Shown here in pieces: positions 46,589 to 61,332 of a stretch of 64,000 bases of DNA. The DNA comes from Ifrita kowaldi (Eukaryota > Chordata > Aves > Passeriformes > Cinclosomatidae): NCBI GenBank assembly GCA_013398055.1, contig VZRS01004414.1, positions 686,604 through 750,603 of the forward strand. Direction: 5' to 3'. A model generated the notes under the pieces. That model ran no database searches. It was not told the DNA's origin and worked only from the letters and a program-made list of their open reading frames with translations. The first letter of the stretch is position 1. Every line of letters starts with the position of its first letter. The position numbers and the translations under genes were made by a program.

Positions 46589-49500
46589 AACACAGCAGCA
46601 CATTCCATTTTTTAATTAAACCTTAGGCAGCATGGAGTTAAGCCCCATCCTTGCAGGAAATCACACACAGTGGTGTCATGGGTGTTTCTCTCCCAGCACA
46701 GGAAGAGCTCTCCTGTTGAATCCCCCTCACCTCAGCTCTCCCTGCCTGCGCAGACCCATCCAGCACTGAGATCATTATTTCCCCCTCTGGCCCCTCTGAA
46801 ATCCTGACGATCGATGTTCTTTAAAAATTAAAATGCAAGTTTCAAGCCAAAATATCCCAGCTGCCTCTGTGTGCTGCAGTGTTAAATACAAAGATCAAGC
46901 AATGGTTTCACGGTAACACACAGAGCAGCCATAAACAAAGTGCAGCCCAGGCCACAGAGCTGAACAGTTTGCTTTAGACAATCAAGGAAACTTACAGGCA
47001 GCTCGTGTCAGCTACTCACAGTGCTGGATTCACAACCTGAACATTGCTTCCACTCTCAGAGCTGACACTTTCCTTCAGAAGAACATGAAGGAATGGAAAG
47101 TTACACCATGTTCTAAGCAAGACCTTCATCTCCTGGTCCATTTTAGTTCATCCATATAAGAAATACAAACTTCGAACTTACACAAAAAACAGAGGCTTTA
47201 GAAGTTTCTAAAGTGAGTATTCTTTGGCACCAAAATTGTACTGCTATCTCTGAGCTCCATCCAGGCCAGCACTGGGGCATCCTAATAAGGAGATTAGGAA
47301 AGGGGCTATATGGAAGTGGATTAGAGATGCTTGTTCAATTGTACTGCATAAAGCTGCAAGAAGCAGAGCTCAAAACACTTCAAGAGCAGGAGTCCAGTGT
47401 TGTGAGAATGTGCCGCATCTGGTATTTGAGGAGGCACGAGGGAGAAGGCTTACAGAGATTAGTGAGAGGCAGCAGAGGAGAAGTGGGAAAAGATTCTGAG
47501 AGCTGAAGCATGATGCAAGAACTCCACCACATATCCTGCTGTTCCGGAATTTGTACGGCAGACAAAACAGCACATGACACTGTCATGGCAAGCTGCTCTC
47601 CTGCTGGGCAGCTGGAGTTGGGAGCGGAAGTGGGAGAATTAAAAAGCAAGCACACTCCTTGTCAGCAAGACAGAAATATTCTGGAGATAGTGAACTCAAG
47701 TGTATGTGTCTTCAAATACACTCTGAATATATTAGAGTACTCTGCAAATGGCACTGACTTAATCCATTTCCCATGTTCAGCCCAAACCGTGGTCATGATT
47801 TCAAACATTTCCAAAGGATTCCCACTACCAGGACCTGATGGAAGCCAAGGAGGGCAGACAGGTGCTAACCTGCTGAAGTCTGGATAACACAATGCCCCAT
47901 GCAGTGGAAGGAAGTAGAATAATAGATCAACAAATGAGTTCTATGAGGTGCATCATTTAATAAGTAAGGAAGAAAAAAAAAAAATCTATAAAGTGACTGT
48001 TCTCAGATACTTGCGGGATAAATCAATTTAAACTTTGTACACTGCTCAGGCTATAGCTACAGAATTAATGTCCTGTGTAGCAGCCAATCTAATCTCCTTT
48101 TTTAGTAATGCACTGTGAAAAACCTATTATCCTACCTATAATTCTTACTGGCCTGTTTCTATTTATTTCTTCAATGTCAGCGTCAGCAGGCAGCTGTAGT
48201 CTGCCATTTAGCAATAGGGGAATATTTTCACCCACCCCAGAAAATGTAATTTCACTTGTGGGCCCTCATGTGGGATTTGATGTGGGGGTTTTTTGATGGA
48301 TGATCACCAAACCAAAATGATACAGTAAATAGACAACTGGAGGAAAAACACAAACCAGTCATCTCAGGAAAATGCAAGCTCTTAAATAGTGGACACTGTT
48401 AGGGGATGGCAAAATCATGTACCTCACCACTCTTGTTAATATCCATTACGGTTCACTCTTGGTTTTTTACTACCCACTGTGTTGCTTACACTTTTGGTAA
48501 TATTACTCCAAGTTTTTATCCAAGCCAGCTCCAGCATGTTGCAAAGTTTGGCGTGTCTTGGGCAGGAATAGCAAAGCCAGTGGCCAGAGCCACAGCAGGA
48601 GCGGCGTTGGCAGCAGGAACCTGTCCCATCCTTGCAGAACAACTGCTGGGGTGCACCCCCCGTGCCAGGGGCAGCGTGATGCACGTGCTGTGCCAGCAGG
48701 CAGGTGGCAAACGGGCACAAAGACTGCTCAGGGGGACCCTTTGGAATGCTTAGGAGGGTGAGTACTCAGCATGCCCACCTGCCCCATCAGCTGGAAGCAA
48801 GGGAGGGTTTTTGGGGACAGATGCCATTAGCAACCAGGGATGTGGGTTTTTAAAAATTTTCTGGGCTGGAAGTGTGGCTTTCCAAAACAGGTGCGCATAT
48901 CATGGAAAATACCTGGAATTTTTAGTGGGCTTCTGAGAAAGAATTATTATGTCAGAGGTGGGATTCCTAGGCTGGGGGTTGTTTGCTCTTTTCAATTGAT
49001 ACGGAATGATGTTCCCCTTAGATAAATTGCATGCAATTTAATGCAAAGAACACCTGCAGCTGCTGGTGCTTTGGGAAATCTCTAAGGATGGCCTGAAAAC
49101 ATGATGCTTTGTCTCTGCCACTTCCTTTTTCCCTTGGTAAGGTATTTTGGGTAAATAAATGAGGAGAGTTCATTAGTGTGCGCTGGCTAAACAATTGTTA
49201 AGAAGATACTCAAGGGCTGTGATTTATGATAATTTTCATTGGAACAACCTAGGGAACCTAACGCATAAATCTTCAAGATTGTGCAGCTCACTTTCTTTGG
49301 GCTTGGGCAGATTAATAGATAATAGCACTAATACCAAAACAAGTTAATGTCTTAACAGCTTTTGCCAAGGTATTGTTAGTTAATTTGAAAAGCTAGGTAT
49401 GTCCAGATTTATGCCACTGCTGTGCAAAAGAGAAGCAAGAAAAAAGACAGCCGTCTTCTGCTAAAAATACAGCAATACTCAGTGAATGTTTGTTTAGGAT

Positions 49501-51134
49501 ATGCTGCAATATGCCAAAAGGAAAAGTTCTGGGGACAGGGCCAGGTTCACACATTACAGATCTGATTAAAAGGGGATCACAATCATAGAACTCAGCCCTT
49601 CTCTAAACTAAAACAGGTTATTCTTATATATTTAAAATAGCATATGTTCAAGTCATCTCCCCAGAGACCTGTCTTCACCCAGTTCAGACACAGAGAGCAC
49701 TCGAGAGCACCTTTTCCATTCTCAGAGATTTTGAGATGATTCCTTATGAGAGTACGTGAAAAAGAGCCAATGTATTATTTCCCTCTTTCAGGAGTGCTAG
49801 AATTGATAAACTTCGTAAGACCAGCTATCCTTTTCTCATGTTACCCCATTCTTTTTACAACATCCGCAAGTTTTTAGCCAAAATATAAGTCAGTTATTAA
49901 AGATATGAACATTTTAAAACATAACATGGACACATAATTTACTCTATTTGCTGAAAAAATGTAATGAAGTGTGATGCATGTATGGTGGCAATATTATCAA
50001 ATTACCAGCCAATAGAGGAAAGCACCTTTGTCACAGATGATGAATCTCAGGCCCTGAGGAATTTCCTATGACCTTTCTGGTTAACTTGATTTCCCTTCTC
50101 CCACCTTGGGCACAGGAATGTTTTTTCATTCTTGGCTTAAAAAGGAGACACCTTTCATTCAAACCTCAGTTTACTATCTACTGGCCATGGACAAAAATTT
50201 AGTTTCTCAATTTGTCCACAGCATCAGACTGTCCTTGCAGGCAACTTCTGGTGCTCAGTTTCAAGTGGAAGAACATTTATCTGGCATATTTACACATCCC
50301 ATGTACGTCCACATTGATGCTGAAAATCAGATTGCATTTTCCCCTGGTTGCTCCTACTGTAGAAATTTATTTCTGCTTAAAACAGAGACAGAGATACACT
50401 GAAATGATCTTATGTCCAAATCCTGAACCCCCCAAGCAAAAACATATGAAAGGGATCAAAAGCTTCTGGATCTTCTTTCATCTACATATCTCATTTCTTC
50501 AATCAAACACACCAAGCTGTTTGAATCTTCTTTGTAACTTTGCCTGACTAATATATGACTCTGTAGGGTTTGGGGTGTTTTTTCTGTTTTCCTCTTGCCT
50601 TTATATTAATGCGCCTTCAAAAGAAAAAAGATCTGTGAGACTGCTAATTTGACAGTTGACAAACACAACTGCACCATCAATCTTCTTTGCCAAAAAAATC
50701 AGACTCTAAACTTCTAAGATTTTGAAATTAAGAACACGCTTCCCTCTCCCCCAATAAAATTTTAAAAAATCTGGATCAGAATGAGGTTGAAGATACAGAA
50801 TGTCACCTGCAGCATGATGCAGTAAAAGTGCTGTCATGCAGACCCAAGCAGAAAGGACCAGTTACTTGTTTGTTCCTTTCTCAGTTTGTTCTCAAGGGAC
50901 AGTTTATGCAGGGTGCAGTGTGTCTCTGAGGTAGCAAAAGTTCTCTTTGATGCATATTTTGGAGTGTCTACTCACACGGGACCCTGGATGCAGTCAGTGG
51001 GAAACAGGTGGAAAAGCATCCATGGAAAACTGTCTTTAGTTGAAACTAATGTCCACAGGTCCCCTGCCTGGCCATCAACACAATCACTACCCTCTGCAGT
51101 TCCCTCTGCAGCCTCAAGAATTCTCCATGTATTT
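46589..51134. other. Unique non-coding sequence with a GC-rich patch
   Basis: No gene is supported. The patch at about 48540-48760 is richer in G+C than its surroundings and is open in several frames on both strands, including a 115-codon + frame (48406-48753); a GGGTGAGT donor-like string follows at about 48757. The translated products resemble no protein I know. Confidence 0.55.
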
Positions 51135-51410
51135 CCCAGAATTACAGAGTGGATCAGGTTGGAACGGAGCACAGTGGATCATCTGCTCCAGCCTCCCTGC
51201 CCAAGCAGGGTCATCCTAGAGCACAAGGCACAGAATTGTGTCCAGATGATTCTTGAATTTCTCCTGTGAGGGATACTCCACAATCTCTCTGGGCAACCTG
51301 TTCCAGTGCAGGGTGACCCACACGGCAAAGGAGTTCTCCCTCAAGTTCAGGTGGAACTTCTTGTGCATCAGTGTCTGCCCCCTGCCTCTCATGCTTTTGC
51401 TCAGCACCAA
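51135..51410 (-). mobile_element. CR1 LINE 3' region fragment, - orientation
   Basis: CCAGAATTACAGAGTGGATC and GGTTGGAACGGAGC at the left, then GGGATACTCCACAATCTCTC, TGGGCAACCTGTTCCAGTGC and GTTCAGGTGGAACTTCTTGT follow the order of a reverse-complemented CR1 3' region. The terminal tail repeat is worn. Frames such as 50886-51269 and the - strand frames at 51211-51480 are CR1-derived and should not be read as host genes. Confidence 0.9.
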
Positions 51411-54400
51411 TCATTGTTCTGGTTATAGTTTTAATTTTCCACTTCCATATCTCACTCAGTAAAAGTTTCATCAAAACCATATTTCTGTCTCTTTTGCCAT
51501 GTGAAATTTGCTTAAAGTTTTAAGGCACACATCATCTGCTGCTTCTCTCCCACCTACAAGACTTGTAACCACATTGTGAAAGAAAATTAGATTGGTTTGA
51601 CATGATTTGCTCTTGACAATTCCATGAATAGTTTCCTGCTATCACTCATAAATCCCTATCTGATTGAATTTAAACTGTGCCTGCTTTACACTAATTAATG
51701 TAGAATCTCCCTTAAATTCCACTTTTCTTATTTCTTCCACTTCTTCTGTTCTCTGACACAGTGTCAAGCTAAATGTTTGATTTATACCAGAGTATCAGAT
51801 TTCTGTTTATTCAGAGGAGAGTAATGCCTGCAGATCTGTTATTCACCATTCACTATAACGAGGAGGACAAATGGAACCTACCAGGTTTATTAAGGAGGCC
51901 TAACAAATAAGCACTTCTTTGCAGGCTGACTATGGAACTTCTTGCCAGTGTGAAGAGGTTGTGAAGGCAGAAACAAACAGTAGGTCTAAAAAAGGTCTAG
52001 AAAAATCCACAAACCATAGCTCTACACACAGAGAGGCAAAATGATGAGGCAAATGACTGTTGGGAACATTTTCAGGAAGAAAAGAAAAAAAAACCAGTAT
52101 TTGGAAGTCGTAAATGAAAGGAAAGCATCTCTAACATCTCTGGTACAACAGTCTGTGCTGCTGCTGAAGAGTGAAGGGAAAAGAAGGGAGCAAAATTGCA
52201 ATTCCCTTCTGTTCCCTTTCTTGTGCTCTTATTATAGAAAATACCTATGGTATAACCATACCTCTAGCTTACCTAAAAGCAGTGGCCATCTGGGACTGAA
52301 AACATAGGGCAGATATCCAGTGATGGGAGTGAACTGCTTCTGCTCAGAAGTCCAGGCCGTGGCTTTTGCACATATGGTGTGTCCATGCAGCACCATTGCT
52401 GTGCTCTGAAGTGCAGAGACCCAGATACAGGTGCCAGCTGTGTGTGGGCACTGCGAATCTGCTCTGGCGTGAGGAGACACTGCTGAGAGGAATCATGTCT
52501 GTGCCCAACAACACCTTAAAATGCCTTCCTTTAATTAGAAAACCCACACCTGTTATCCATGGGCAGATATTGCACATGCCTGCTGAAGGGGGTGGGCTGC
52601 TCCAATGAGTCTGCTCTGTCATTAATTTTCTGTGGGTTTCAGCTGCGACTCCTGTGTTTGCTGAGCTACAGCAGGGTGTTCAGTACAGAACAAAGCCTAA
52701 AGCTGAAGAGTTACCCTCGTTTCTAAATTGGTTGCATGCAGCATTCAGGCACCTCAATCTGTTAATTACTGTGTCTGGAAAGCTTTGGCATACATATTCA
52801 TCACCTGCAATTGTAATGCTGCCAGCTTTTGCAATTTTAATCACCAGCTTCATGATATCTGGCATTTTTCTTGAAGTCGAATCCCTCAGAATTGTTTGGT
52901 TTTCTGACAGTCTCAGTTTTGCTTCTTTTTAGAAAAGAAAGTCTAAATTTAAGTTCCTGAGATTTCAAAGAAAAAAATGAAATGTCAATATCTGGGGGAA
53001 AATGAAGACTTTGGAGAACAGTTGTAACAATAAATGGTCTCTAAAATACAACTTCAAGAAAAGTAAAGATCGCTTTAGTAAAAAAAAAAGGAAGAATGAG
53101 ATTATATAGGAAAAAAAGAAGGTGGGCTGTTGCAGTCAATATGATAATTAATTTCATAAGGTATTACAATAAAGGGTGATTACAGGAGCCAAGAAGGCTC
53201 TTGGAGGATGAACTCAGAAGAATTTATTCCCATTTGTAACAGAATGAACATTATTTAGAGTTTTGTGACTGCTGGAGCATCAGAGCTGGCTGACTGCAAA
53301 AACTATGGAAATTTTTGCCGGCTGTCTATAAATTGTAAGATTAGACAAACAGCTGTGCAAGACCATCACAGAATACTTCACCCTGCTTTAGACCATCCAT
53401 GGACTCTTTCACAATTTTGCTTCTTTAATTCAACACATCTTGTTTCAGTAGCAGCATGATGGTGATGCACAGCAACTTCTCTTGGTAGAGAGCAGCAAAG
53501 GCTACACTACTGTTTTACTCCACATCATCTTTGCCAGAGAGGAAGATAAAAAACACTGAAAAAATTTGATAAGAAAAGAACTTTTTTTTTCTCCTAAGTT
53601 GTCCTCTGTGTTGAAGAGAAAGTGCTATGGATCAAGGCAAAGGCATGTTTCAGTACTTCATTATCTTCACAACTGCGTGACATTGCTGTAAGCACCCTCA
53701 GAGCAAAGCCGTGTCAAAGGGAGCTGCAGATGAGCGGTGCAGGGCTACTCCTTCATCCCATTCTCTGTTCCTCAGCTGGCTGTAGGGCACGCTGTCTAAG
53801 GAGTGACATCTTGGCTCTGTAGTACATCCTCCTGCTATTCTTGTTGCACGGAGTACAGATTTGAAAGCAATCCCAGTTATCAAAGCAGCAGTTATACTTC
53901 CTACTTTGGACCTTAGAAATTAATTCAGGCTAATTCTCAGCTTCTCCCAGTTAGAGACTTAGGAGCCAATTTCTTTTTAAAAAGTCTCTCTCTTCCCTAA
54001 GAGTTTATTGGCCCATCAAAACTCTATGTCCATGATTTATCGATTTCAAAATCCTAAACAATTTCAAGTTATGCAACTCAAAAGCATTTGTATTTTCCTG
54101 CCCAATAAAGTCTGTTTGAAGAGATTAAAAATAATTATGAAATAACTGTCCAAGAGACAAAGAGTGTTTAGGGCATTCCACTCAGTTGAATCTAATTCAA
54201 ATCAACAATTGCCAGAAGCTAGAAGTGTCTGAGTTCCCTTTGACTGCTAGGACAAGCTTGTTGTTGGCTTATCCTCGACAAAAATACAGAGACATCACAT
54301 AATCCTTCAGCTTTTTGGCATCCTCAGGAAAGAGGATGGGAACTGAGTAGTCTCAAGGCAGTTATCCAGACATTACTGAGCTCACCTCTTCAGACAAGAA

Positions 54401-57400
54401 GAGCAGTGAAAAACAAACACAGGTGTATCAGTAAGTACTGACTTCAACAGCAAACAAACCTGGGGCATCCTTCTCCAAAAGTGTAAAGTTATCATCCTAA
54501 AACACGATATCCTTTAGCTGCAGAGGAAGACTTTTACAGAAAGGCAAGTAAATTAAAATAAGATATAAATTAAGGAAAACCTTAATTTTTATCTTATTTC
54601 ATTGCAGTTTGCCTTGCTTCTAGTTGTGTTGTACCTGCCCAGCAGGAGGAGTTCTGAGTTAATCAATTAATCAATGCAGCCCTACTTCACTATGAGCAAC
54701 TTCAATTTAAGTTAGAGTTTTGTATGTCCATAATCTGTAATTAGTAATCAAGAGATACTGCTGCTGCTGCTGCTTGAAATATTTCACAGAACTGCAGGAA
54801 TCACTAATGTGTTTGATTCTGTTCCATTTAGGTTAATCTGAGGTCTGTTGCTGACCTCTGTGAGTCCAGTACTACCTTTAAGTATAATCCTACTCATTAT
54901 TAGTGCTAATGAGTACAGCTCCCTCAATTGCTTCATTTCAGTACTTTCTGTCAGCCTAACTTTTCCTGACTGGCATCCAAAAGAGCAACTTATTTTAAGT
55001 GAGCTTTGAAAGTCCTGACTTTCTCCCAACTCTTACTTTTTTAATCGTGAGGATAAAAATCAGAGATCTGTATCTACTTTAATCTTTCTCTTTGCAAATA
55101 AAGCTTAAGTCATACAGGAATTCCTACACTCCTAGGTAGGATAATAATTCATATTTCATAGGAAATTCGTGCAATGCAGATCTGCAGTCCACAGACAAAA
55201 AAGTCTGCTGGGGGAAGGAAACATGGAAGTTGGATGACTCTTCTCTGCATGTTCAGTACATCCCCCAGTGACATTCTGCTCATATGTGTTCCATGGCTTT
55301 TGTTGCAACAACTTTTAAAATGGTCCACTGACAGTTTATTTTTCAGATTTCAGTGTTGCTCCATTTCTCACCTGGAAAGCAGAGGCACTGTCTTGTATAG
55401 TCTCTAGTCCCTTTTCCACTGTCCTTCTTCCCAAAGCAAGGCACCTTGGAAGCGTCTCTGATGTCTGTAGAGAGGAAAAACTGGAATAACAATTTCTAAG
55501 TTAGAATATTCATTGTAGCTGCAACAGCAATAGCCTTTTCAGTCCTATCTTCCAAATAATTTTGCACTGCGTGTCTTTCTGGCTCCAGGACATAGTCAGA
55601 CTTTGGCTGTATCTAAAGAAATAAGAGCAAAGCAGAATGGAGATGAGCATCCCCAACATCTTTTCTGCTTCCCTTTCTGCCCAGGGACGCTCAGGCAGTT
55701 GTCATTGTCCCAGTGAGACAGCAAATAACGATCATCACAGGGAAAACTAAATAACTTCAGTGTAGTCTGATCCCAATGAAAAATAAAGGAACTCAGGCCA
55801 TCATTTATTAGTGCAGGAGATGGTGTCACTCAGGCTGCTGCATGGGTGCTCTGCAGCTCTGCCACGTGGTGGGTAAACCCCACAGCTGAGAAGTCAGGAG
55901 GTCTCCCAGCAGTGGCAGCTGGGTTGGGCTGTGTCCCTTCTGCCCTGCTGGAGGGTGAGGAGGATGAGTAAGGCTGGGTGGAGACTGGACAGGCTCAGAA
56001 CATGTGGCCATCAAAGCAAGAACCTGACAGCACTGACCAAGAAAACTCTGAAGAACTTTAATCAGATGAGCTTCAATATTAGAGTAAAAATTTATCCATG
56101 CCTTTCTTTTCCCTCTGAAGTAGAAATGGTGTCCAAAAAGTGGTTTTCTCTTGATTTTTAAGAAAAGGAATCTTACTCCTGAGGAAACCATTTTTCCTCC
56201 ATATTAGATGAATATTAATTTCCTGAGAAAAGTGTGAGACTTTACTATTTTATAAACATTGCTGAATAATGTAAACCCCATCTCAGAGTGTGGGACATTC
56301 TCATGTCTCACTAGCTGATATTGAAAGTTTCTTCATCACTAATCCAGACACACAACTGCAGCCTTTCATAACTTTAACTTGCAAGTCATTCTAGCAGTGC
56401 ATGAAGTGTGAATATAATTACAGTCTCTGAATATTACTATTGCTATTGTATTGGAACTCTGTTCCACACACCTCTTTCAGATAAGATAGAAGTGTTTGAT
56501 GTGAATACATCTTCAATTAACATTGCTGGAAGATAATGGAAGGCGTTGATTGGAAAATCCTTATCAAGGTAAAAGTGTTTGAGAACTAAAGAAATAATGT
56601 GCCTGTCAGACCTCACTCCACTCTCAGCAATGTCTGTGATCGAAAAGGGGCATCATAAAGCCCAGGTGAAGGTAGAAGTTCTTTAGCTGTACAGTTACAT
56701 ATTAACAGATATATGTCTCTACACATGCAGATATATAAATAAAAGTCATTATCCCATGCTCCCTTTGTAGGGAAAGCAAAGATGAAGATGGTTTATCCAG
56801 CATCTGAGTATTGGGTATCTCAGAGCAGGACAGTCTGGAAAGTATTGAGGATCATGCAGTGGTTACTGTGGTACATCACAGCAGGCCAGGTGCAATTGTA
56901 CCCATATTGACTGTAAGAATAGAAACCAAGAGTTTTCAAGTTTTTCTCCTGCAGCTGAGCTTCTTCACTCATGAGGGACAACAGGAAAACAGCAGCCAGC
57001 ACCTGTGTGTGTACCTGCAGATAAACAGTGGGAACAAACAACCACCAAGAGAGAAGGATTCCTGTGCAAACTGAGCACTTCAAGATGAACGCATACATGC
57101 TGCCATTAGGGTCTGGGTTTCAGTTTTCTTGGAATGAAGTGAACTGATTTTCAGTTTCCCCCTAATAATAAATAGTGTTCCACTCTGAAGGCCTATAGTC
57201 GATCTTTCTCTGCTTGAGCAGTTGTTTGACAAGTTGTGAAGAGGAAGGTGAGTTAACAGCCCAAAATTAGAACACCTGAAAACAAGCCAGCTTCAGGTCA
57301 GCAAGCTGAGACACATTTACATTGCACAGAGACACAGCGCTGAGCAGTTCTACTGTGCTGATTCAGGAGGGAGTAGCAAAGGTCAGGGTGCACCTTAGCA

Positions 57401-60400
57401 GGGTTTCTCATGCTCAGATTTATGTTTGTCGTATAGTGTAAGATATGTTTAATCTACTTAGAGATGAAAATTGGCTGAAGAAATTAAGAAGAATGGGAGA
57501 CAGGGAAGAGAAGTTTTATTTAGTAGGGGGAAGAGGTGATGGTTTTAAGGAAGGGTATAAACCCCAGAAGTGCAAAGACATGGAAATCCAGATTTTGGAA
57601 GGAATCTTGCTCTCTTCAGGGGAACCATTCTACTCCACTGACATCCATGGAGAGGACCTAGATAGCCCTCTGATCTTCTTCCCAAAGACTGTGGGTGGCA
57701 AATCAGTGTTCTACAATACCAACACAGGCATTGAATCTGTCTCTCAGAGTAAGTCTTTTGAAAAGCTGTGGCCAACCACACATGCCTTTGCTACCATGCT
57801 GTAATTTAGCATCTGGAAAAAATGGCCATGTAAGATTACGTAGAGCTGCAAGGTAGAGAGTGTTGCTAAAAGAAGGTTCTTTTGGCTTGGCCTGAAATTC
57901 AGCAGGATGAATTTCTAAATATACATGTCACATATGTACTCACTCTAACTCAGAATGTCAGGGATAAACTTTCCCCTGTGCTTCACCAGCCCTTTCCAGA
58001 TGAATAAACAATATCCTTCTTGATTAATCTACGCAGATGGCACATTTTTCCTCTAGCATTTTTAATATATGGCCATATATGGGCCACATGCTTGGGAAAT
58101 CTGCAGTGACTAGAAGGAGACGTGCCCTAAAGTCACTGCAACAACATCCAGCTGGAATTTAAAACTGCAGTGGGCCAAAGAGAGCCACACCCATGCGTGG
58201 GGTTTTTTTGGTTCGTTTTGGTTTCTGAAATATAGGCTTTGTAGATGCTTAGTTTACAGAAAATCCTCCACATCCCCAACTTCTTTTGAGAGGATGACAA
58301 GACATCATTTTCAGCTCACTCACCTCACCTAACTTAGCACAGAGCCATTTCTCACATCCCATGCATATCCCATCCAGACCACCATGTGCCATTAGCAACA
58401 GGGAAGTTGGCTCCTCCTCTGTTCCGACATACTGAACATTGCTGTGGAGGGTGGCTAGCAATGCTCTCAGTCACTCCCAGGTTGGTGCCATGAAGAATGC
58501 AGAAAGAATTTTAAAATTTTCTCTATACTTATGTGATGAAGAGCGGTTAGCTCTTCACCATCTCTGAGCCACTAAACAGAAAGATTAAAATGGAGCCTGA
58601 CAAAGATTGCTGTTTTTTGGCAGTGTGATCCTGGAACGTATTACCGTTAGATAATTAGACCATAAGTCTCCTCGCAGCAAGTCTCCTGGCTTTATAGCCA
58701 CCTGGATTGTTTGCTAAGCACCCAGAGCACTATTCATGCTTTAAGAACAAATTAATTATCATGAGTCAATTAGCAGTACCCTAGCCACACTAATGGGTAG
58801 ACTGGATCATCAAGCAAACCTATTCAGAAACTTTATAAGTAATATTCTTCCTGGAGTTAGCATAGTATTATTTTAAGAGCTTTTAATCTTGGTTTCCTTT
58901 CTGAGTTTATTTTAGCATGAACAAATAGGCATTCAATCTCTGGCTGGTTTGTGGGAAGTTCACTGTTTATTTTAATTTTTTTCTGTACCTATGTTACAAG
59001 TTTGGTCACTAGAGTTGCCTGCTGAAGTTTGTGTCCCTTACTTGATTTTTTAAAGCTGAGCACTAACGATAAGCAGAAAATAACAAAATAAACACCTTTC
59101 AGCATGAATTTTTAGTGGAAAAATAATGTTTTCCAGGGTTTATGAAATCAATGTTTGGAAATAGTCTCCAGACCTTCCTTCAAGATCTTGGGTCAACTGC
59201 AGTCATTATGGCCTGAAAGTAATTAATCTTTGTGGTTTTTAAGTTTAGGTATTTGTAAAAATTTTTTTTCTGGTTTTGATACAGTTGGATGGAAAAAAAT
59301 CATCACTGGAAGAAATCACCCAGAGCTGCCTCATTAGAGAAATGAACAAGCCGACCTGAGAAGCACAGCATGAATAAATGTGGTGCCATATTTTGTTGTA
59401 TCCCCAAAGAAAAACAAAACATTTGCTCTATATTTTTACAGATATGCCTGCTACTCAAATGCTAGCTTGAATCAGTGAGTGGAACCAGGCAGAAAAAGAG
59501 CAGGGATTCTGCAAATGAACTCACTTTAAAATTATGTCCCCCGTGAGGGATTTAGTTGGGGGAGGGAAGGATGGTTTTGTTTTGTTTTTCTCTGGACGAG
59601 AATATTCTGAGCAGCATTTTTTGATTTAGAGGGCAAGATTCTGCTGCATAGCCATTAAAGGTCCTTAATCATAAGGAGTTTTTTATCTTAGGAGAATTGT
59701 ACTAACAATAGAAATGACAAAACTGGGCTCCACAAAAGGATGCTTAGAGCTGTAGGCTGCTGTTTTCTCAGAAGAGATAGGCAGCGAAGAGAAAATAGAA
59801 TGTGCTTCTGAGCAATTGGCTGGTGCCTGTATTACGTGGTTCATTCAGAGTTGGTACATCTTTGCTTGAGGAGCCCCTTCTGATGAAGCAGTTTTGCATT
59901 CCCCATGGGGATACATCACAAACATTGCATCTCTAGAGGACAGAATAAATTCTAATCATGAGAAAATCTGCCAGCAGGATGTTAGTAGGAGAATTCACTC
60001 TGGAAGCAAAATATTGTATGAACCCACTTCAAAACATGTGGACAGAGGCATTTCGTTATCACAGCCCTTTGCCTTCCTTCTATGCAACCCCAAAGCCAGC
60101 AGAGTAGCATCCCTCCCAGAGGGTGCTAGAGAGACAGGGGATGAAGGGAATCTTCAGCAAAAGGTCTGCTTCCTCCTGCCAGTAAAGCCCCCTTTTAGAG
60201 ATTGGTGATAAACAGATGCCAGGCTTAGAAACTACTTGTTTACTTTCCCCAAGCATCACAAAAATTTAATCCAACAAAAGTTACTTTGTCACAGTCTCCA
60301 GTGCGTTTGTGACAGCTGGTGACAGATTTGCTCTGGAAATCACCTTTTGAAAGGACTTAACTTTGCAGACTTCTTTTAAGCCTCTGATCCAAAGGGCCTG

Positions 60401-61280
60401 CCATCAAGGCAAACACCTTAATTTCTATCCCACAGCCTCAATTTTACCACAGAGAGGATGTTCCATGAGGTGTCTAGTCTCTCATGCATTGGCCTTGGTG
60501 ACAGGTAGTGTCTATCTGACAGATAGTCCTGGATCCACAGAGATTTCACTGGTCTACAGGGGGAAGTTTAGGGTATTTTTTAATTAGCTTGAAGAGCACA
60601 GCGAGGCTCTGCACACGGTGCTGCATGTGTAATCTCAGTTTAAGCATTTGAGAGTGCATCTGTTTACTCAGCCAATGCAATTAGTAGCTTCTTTTGAAGA
60701 TTGCCATGCAACTAGATCCTATTGGGTTGAATCACTCACTAGACAGGTGAAAAAAAGTCAAGCTGGGATTTCAGCTAGAGATTTTGAGAGGATGTTTCAG
60801 GAAAATCTCAATAATTACAGAGCAGAGGACAGTTCTCTTAAATCCAGGCAAAAGAATGACACAATGAGAAATACCAGGCGGTCATAGAATCCCTTTTGGA
60901 CAGCATATAACTGCAAGGATTAGGATTCTGTTTCTGACTGCATCATTGTGCAGATCCTTAGACAAGTAATTTTATTTATCTGAATCTCAATTTTGTTCCA
61001 TTTTTTTATTCTCTTCTCTGACACCTGTGGATGACAAGAATTTGTGTAAAGGAAAGGCTGCAACAGGCAGCTAAAAAACATTTCAGAATTCAGATTTTAA
61101 AACCATTTTCCCCAACAGTTTTTGAACCCAGTTATTTCTCTGTATTACTTAAGACAACTCCCTTTCCTTCTGAAAGTTTGTAACATTCTCACAGAAGAAA
61201 AGGACCATTCCTCTTTCAAGTAGAAGAAAAGCTTTAACATTTACATATGAGGAGCAGGCTTTTTACTCCCTAATCAAGCA
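51411..61280. other. Long gene desert, unique AT-rich sequence
   Basis: Nearly 10 kb with no supported gene. The best-looking frame, 119 codons at 57445-57804 on the + strand, starts at an ATG but has no recognised domain and is overlapped by a - strand frame. A-rich runs occur near 52083 and 53081. A five-unit CTG run is listed separately. Confidence 0.6.
54758..54773 (+). repeat. Short (CTG)5 run
   Basis: Five consecutive CTG units; too short to be unusual. Confidence 0.8.
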
Positions 61281-61332
61281 GAATAAATAAAAATACATAC
61301 ATAGAATAAATATAAGAATAAATATAAATACA
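61281..61332 (+). repeat. (AATA)n-like A-rich simple repeat
   Basis: AATAAATA, ATACATACATA and repeated GAATAAATATAA units form a degenerate tetranucleotide tract. Confidence 0.75.

Noticed and set aside
50886..51480. 127-codon + frame and 89-codon - frame as genes
   Set aside because: Their bodies are CR1 sequence in reverse orientation; the rest is unique sequence without a domain.
60884..60900. TCATAGAATCCC as a CR1 tail
   Set aside because: The match stops after the tail motif, and the neighbouring bases are not CR1-like.
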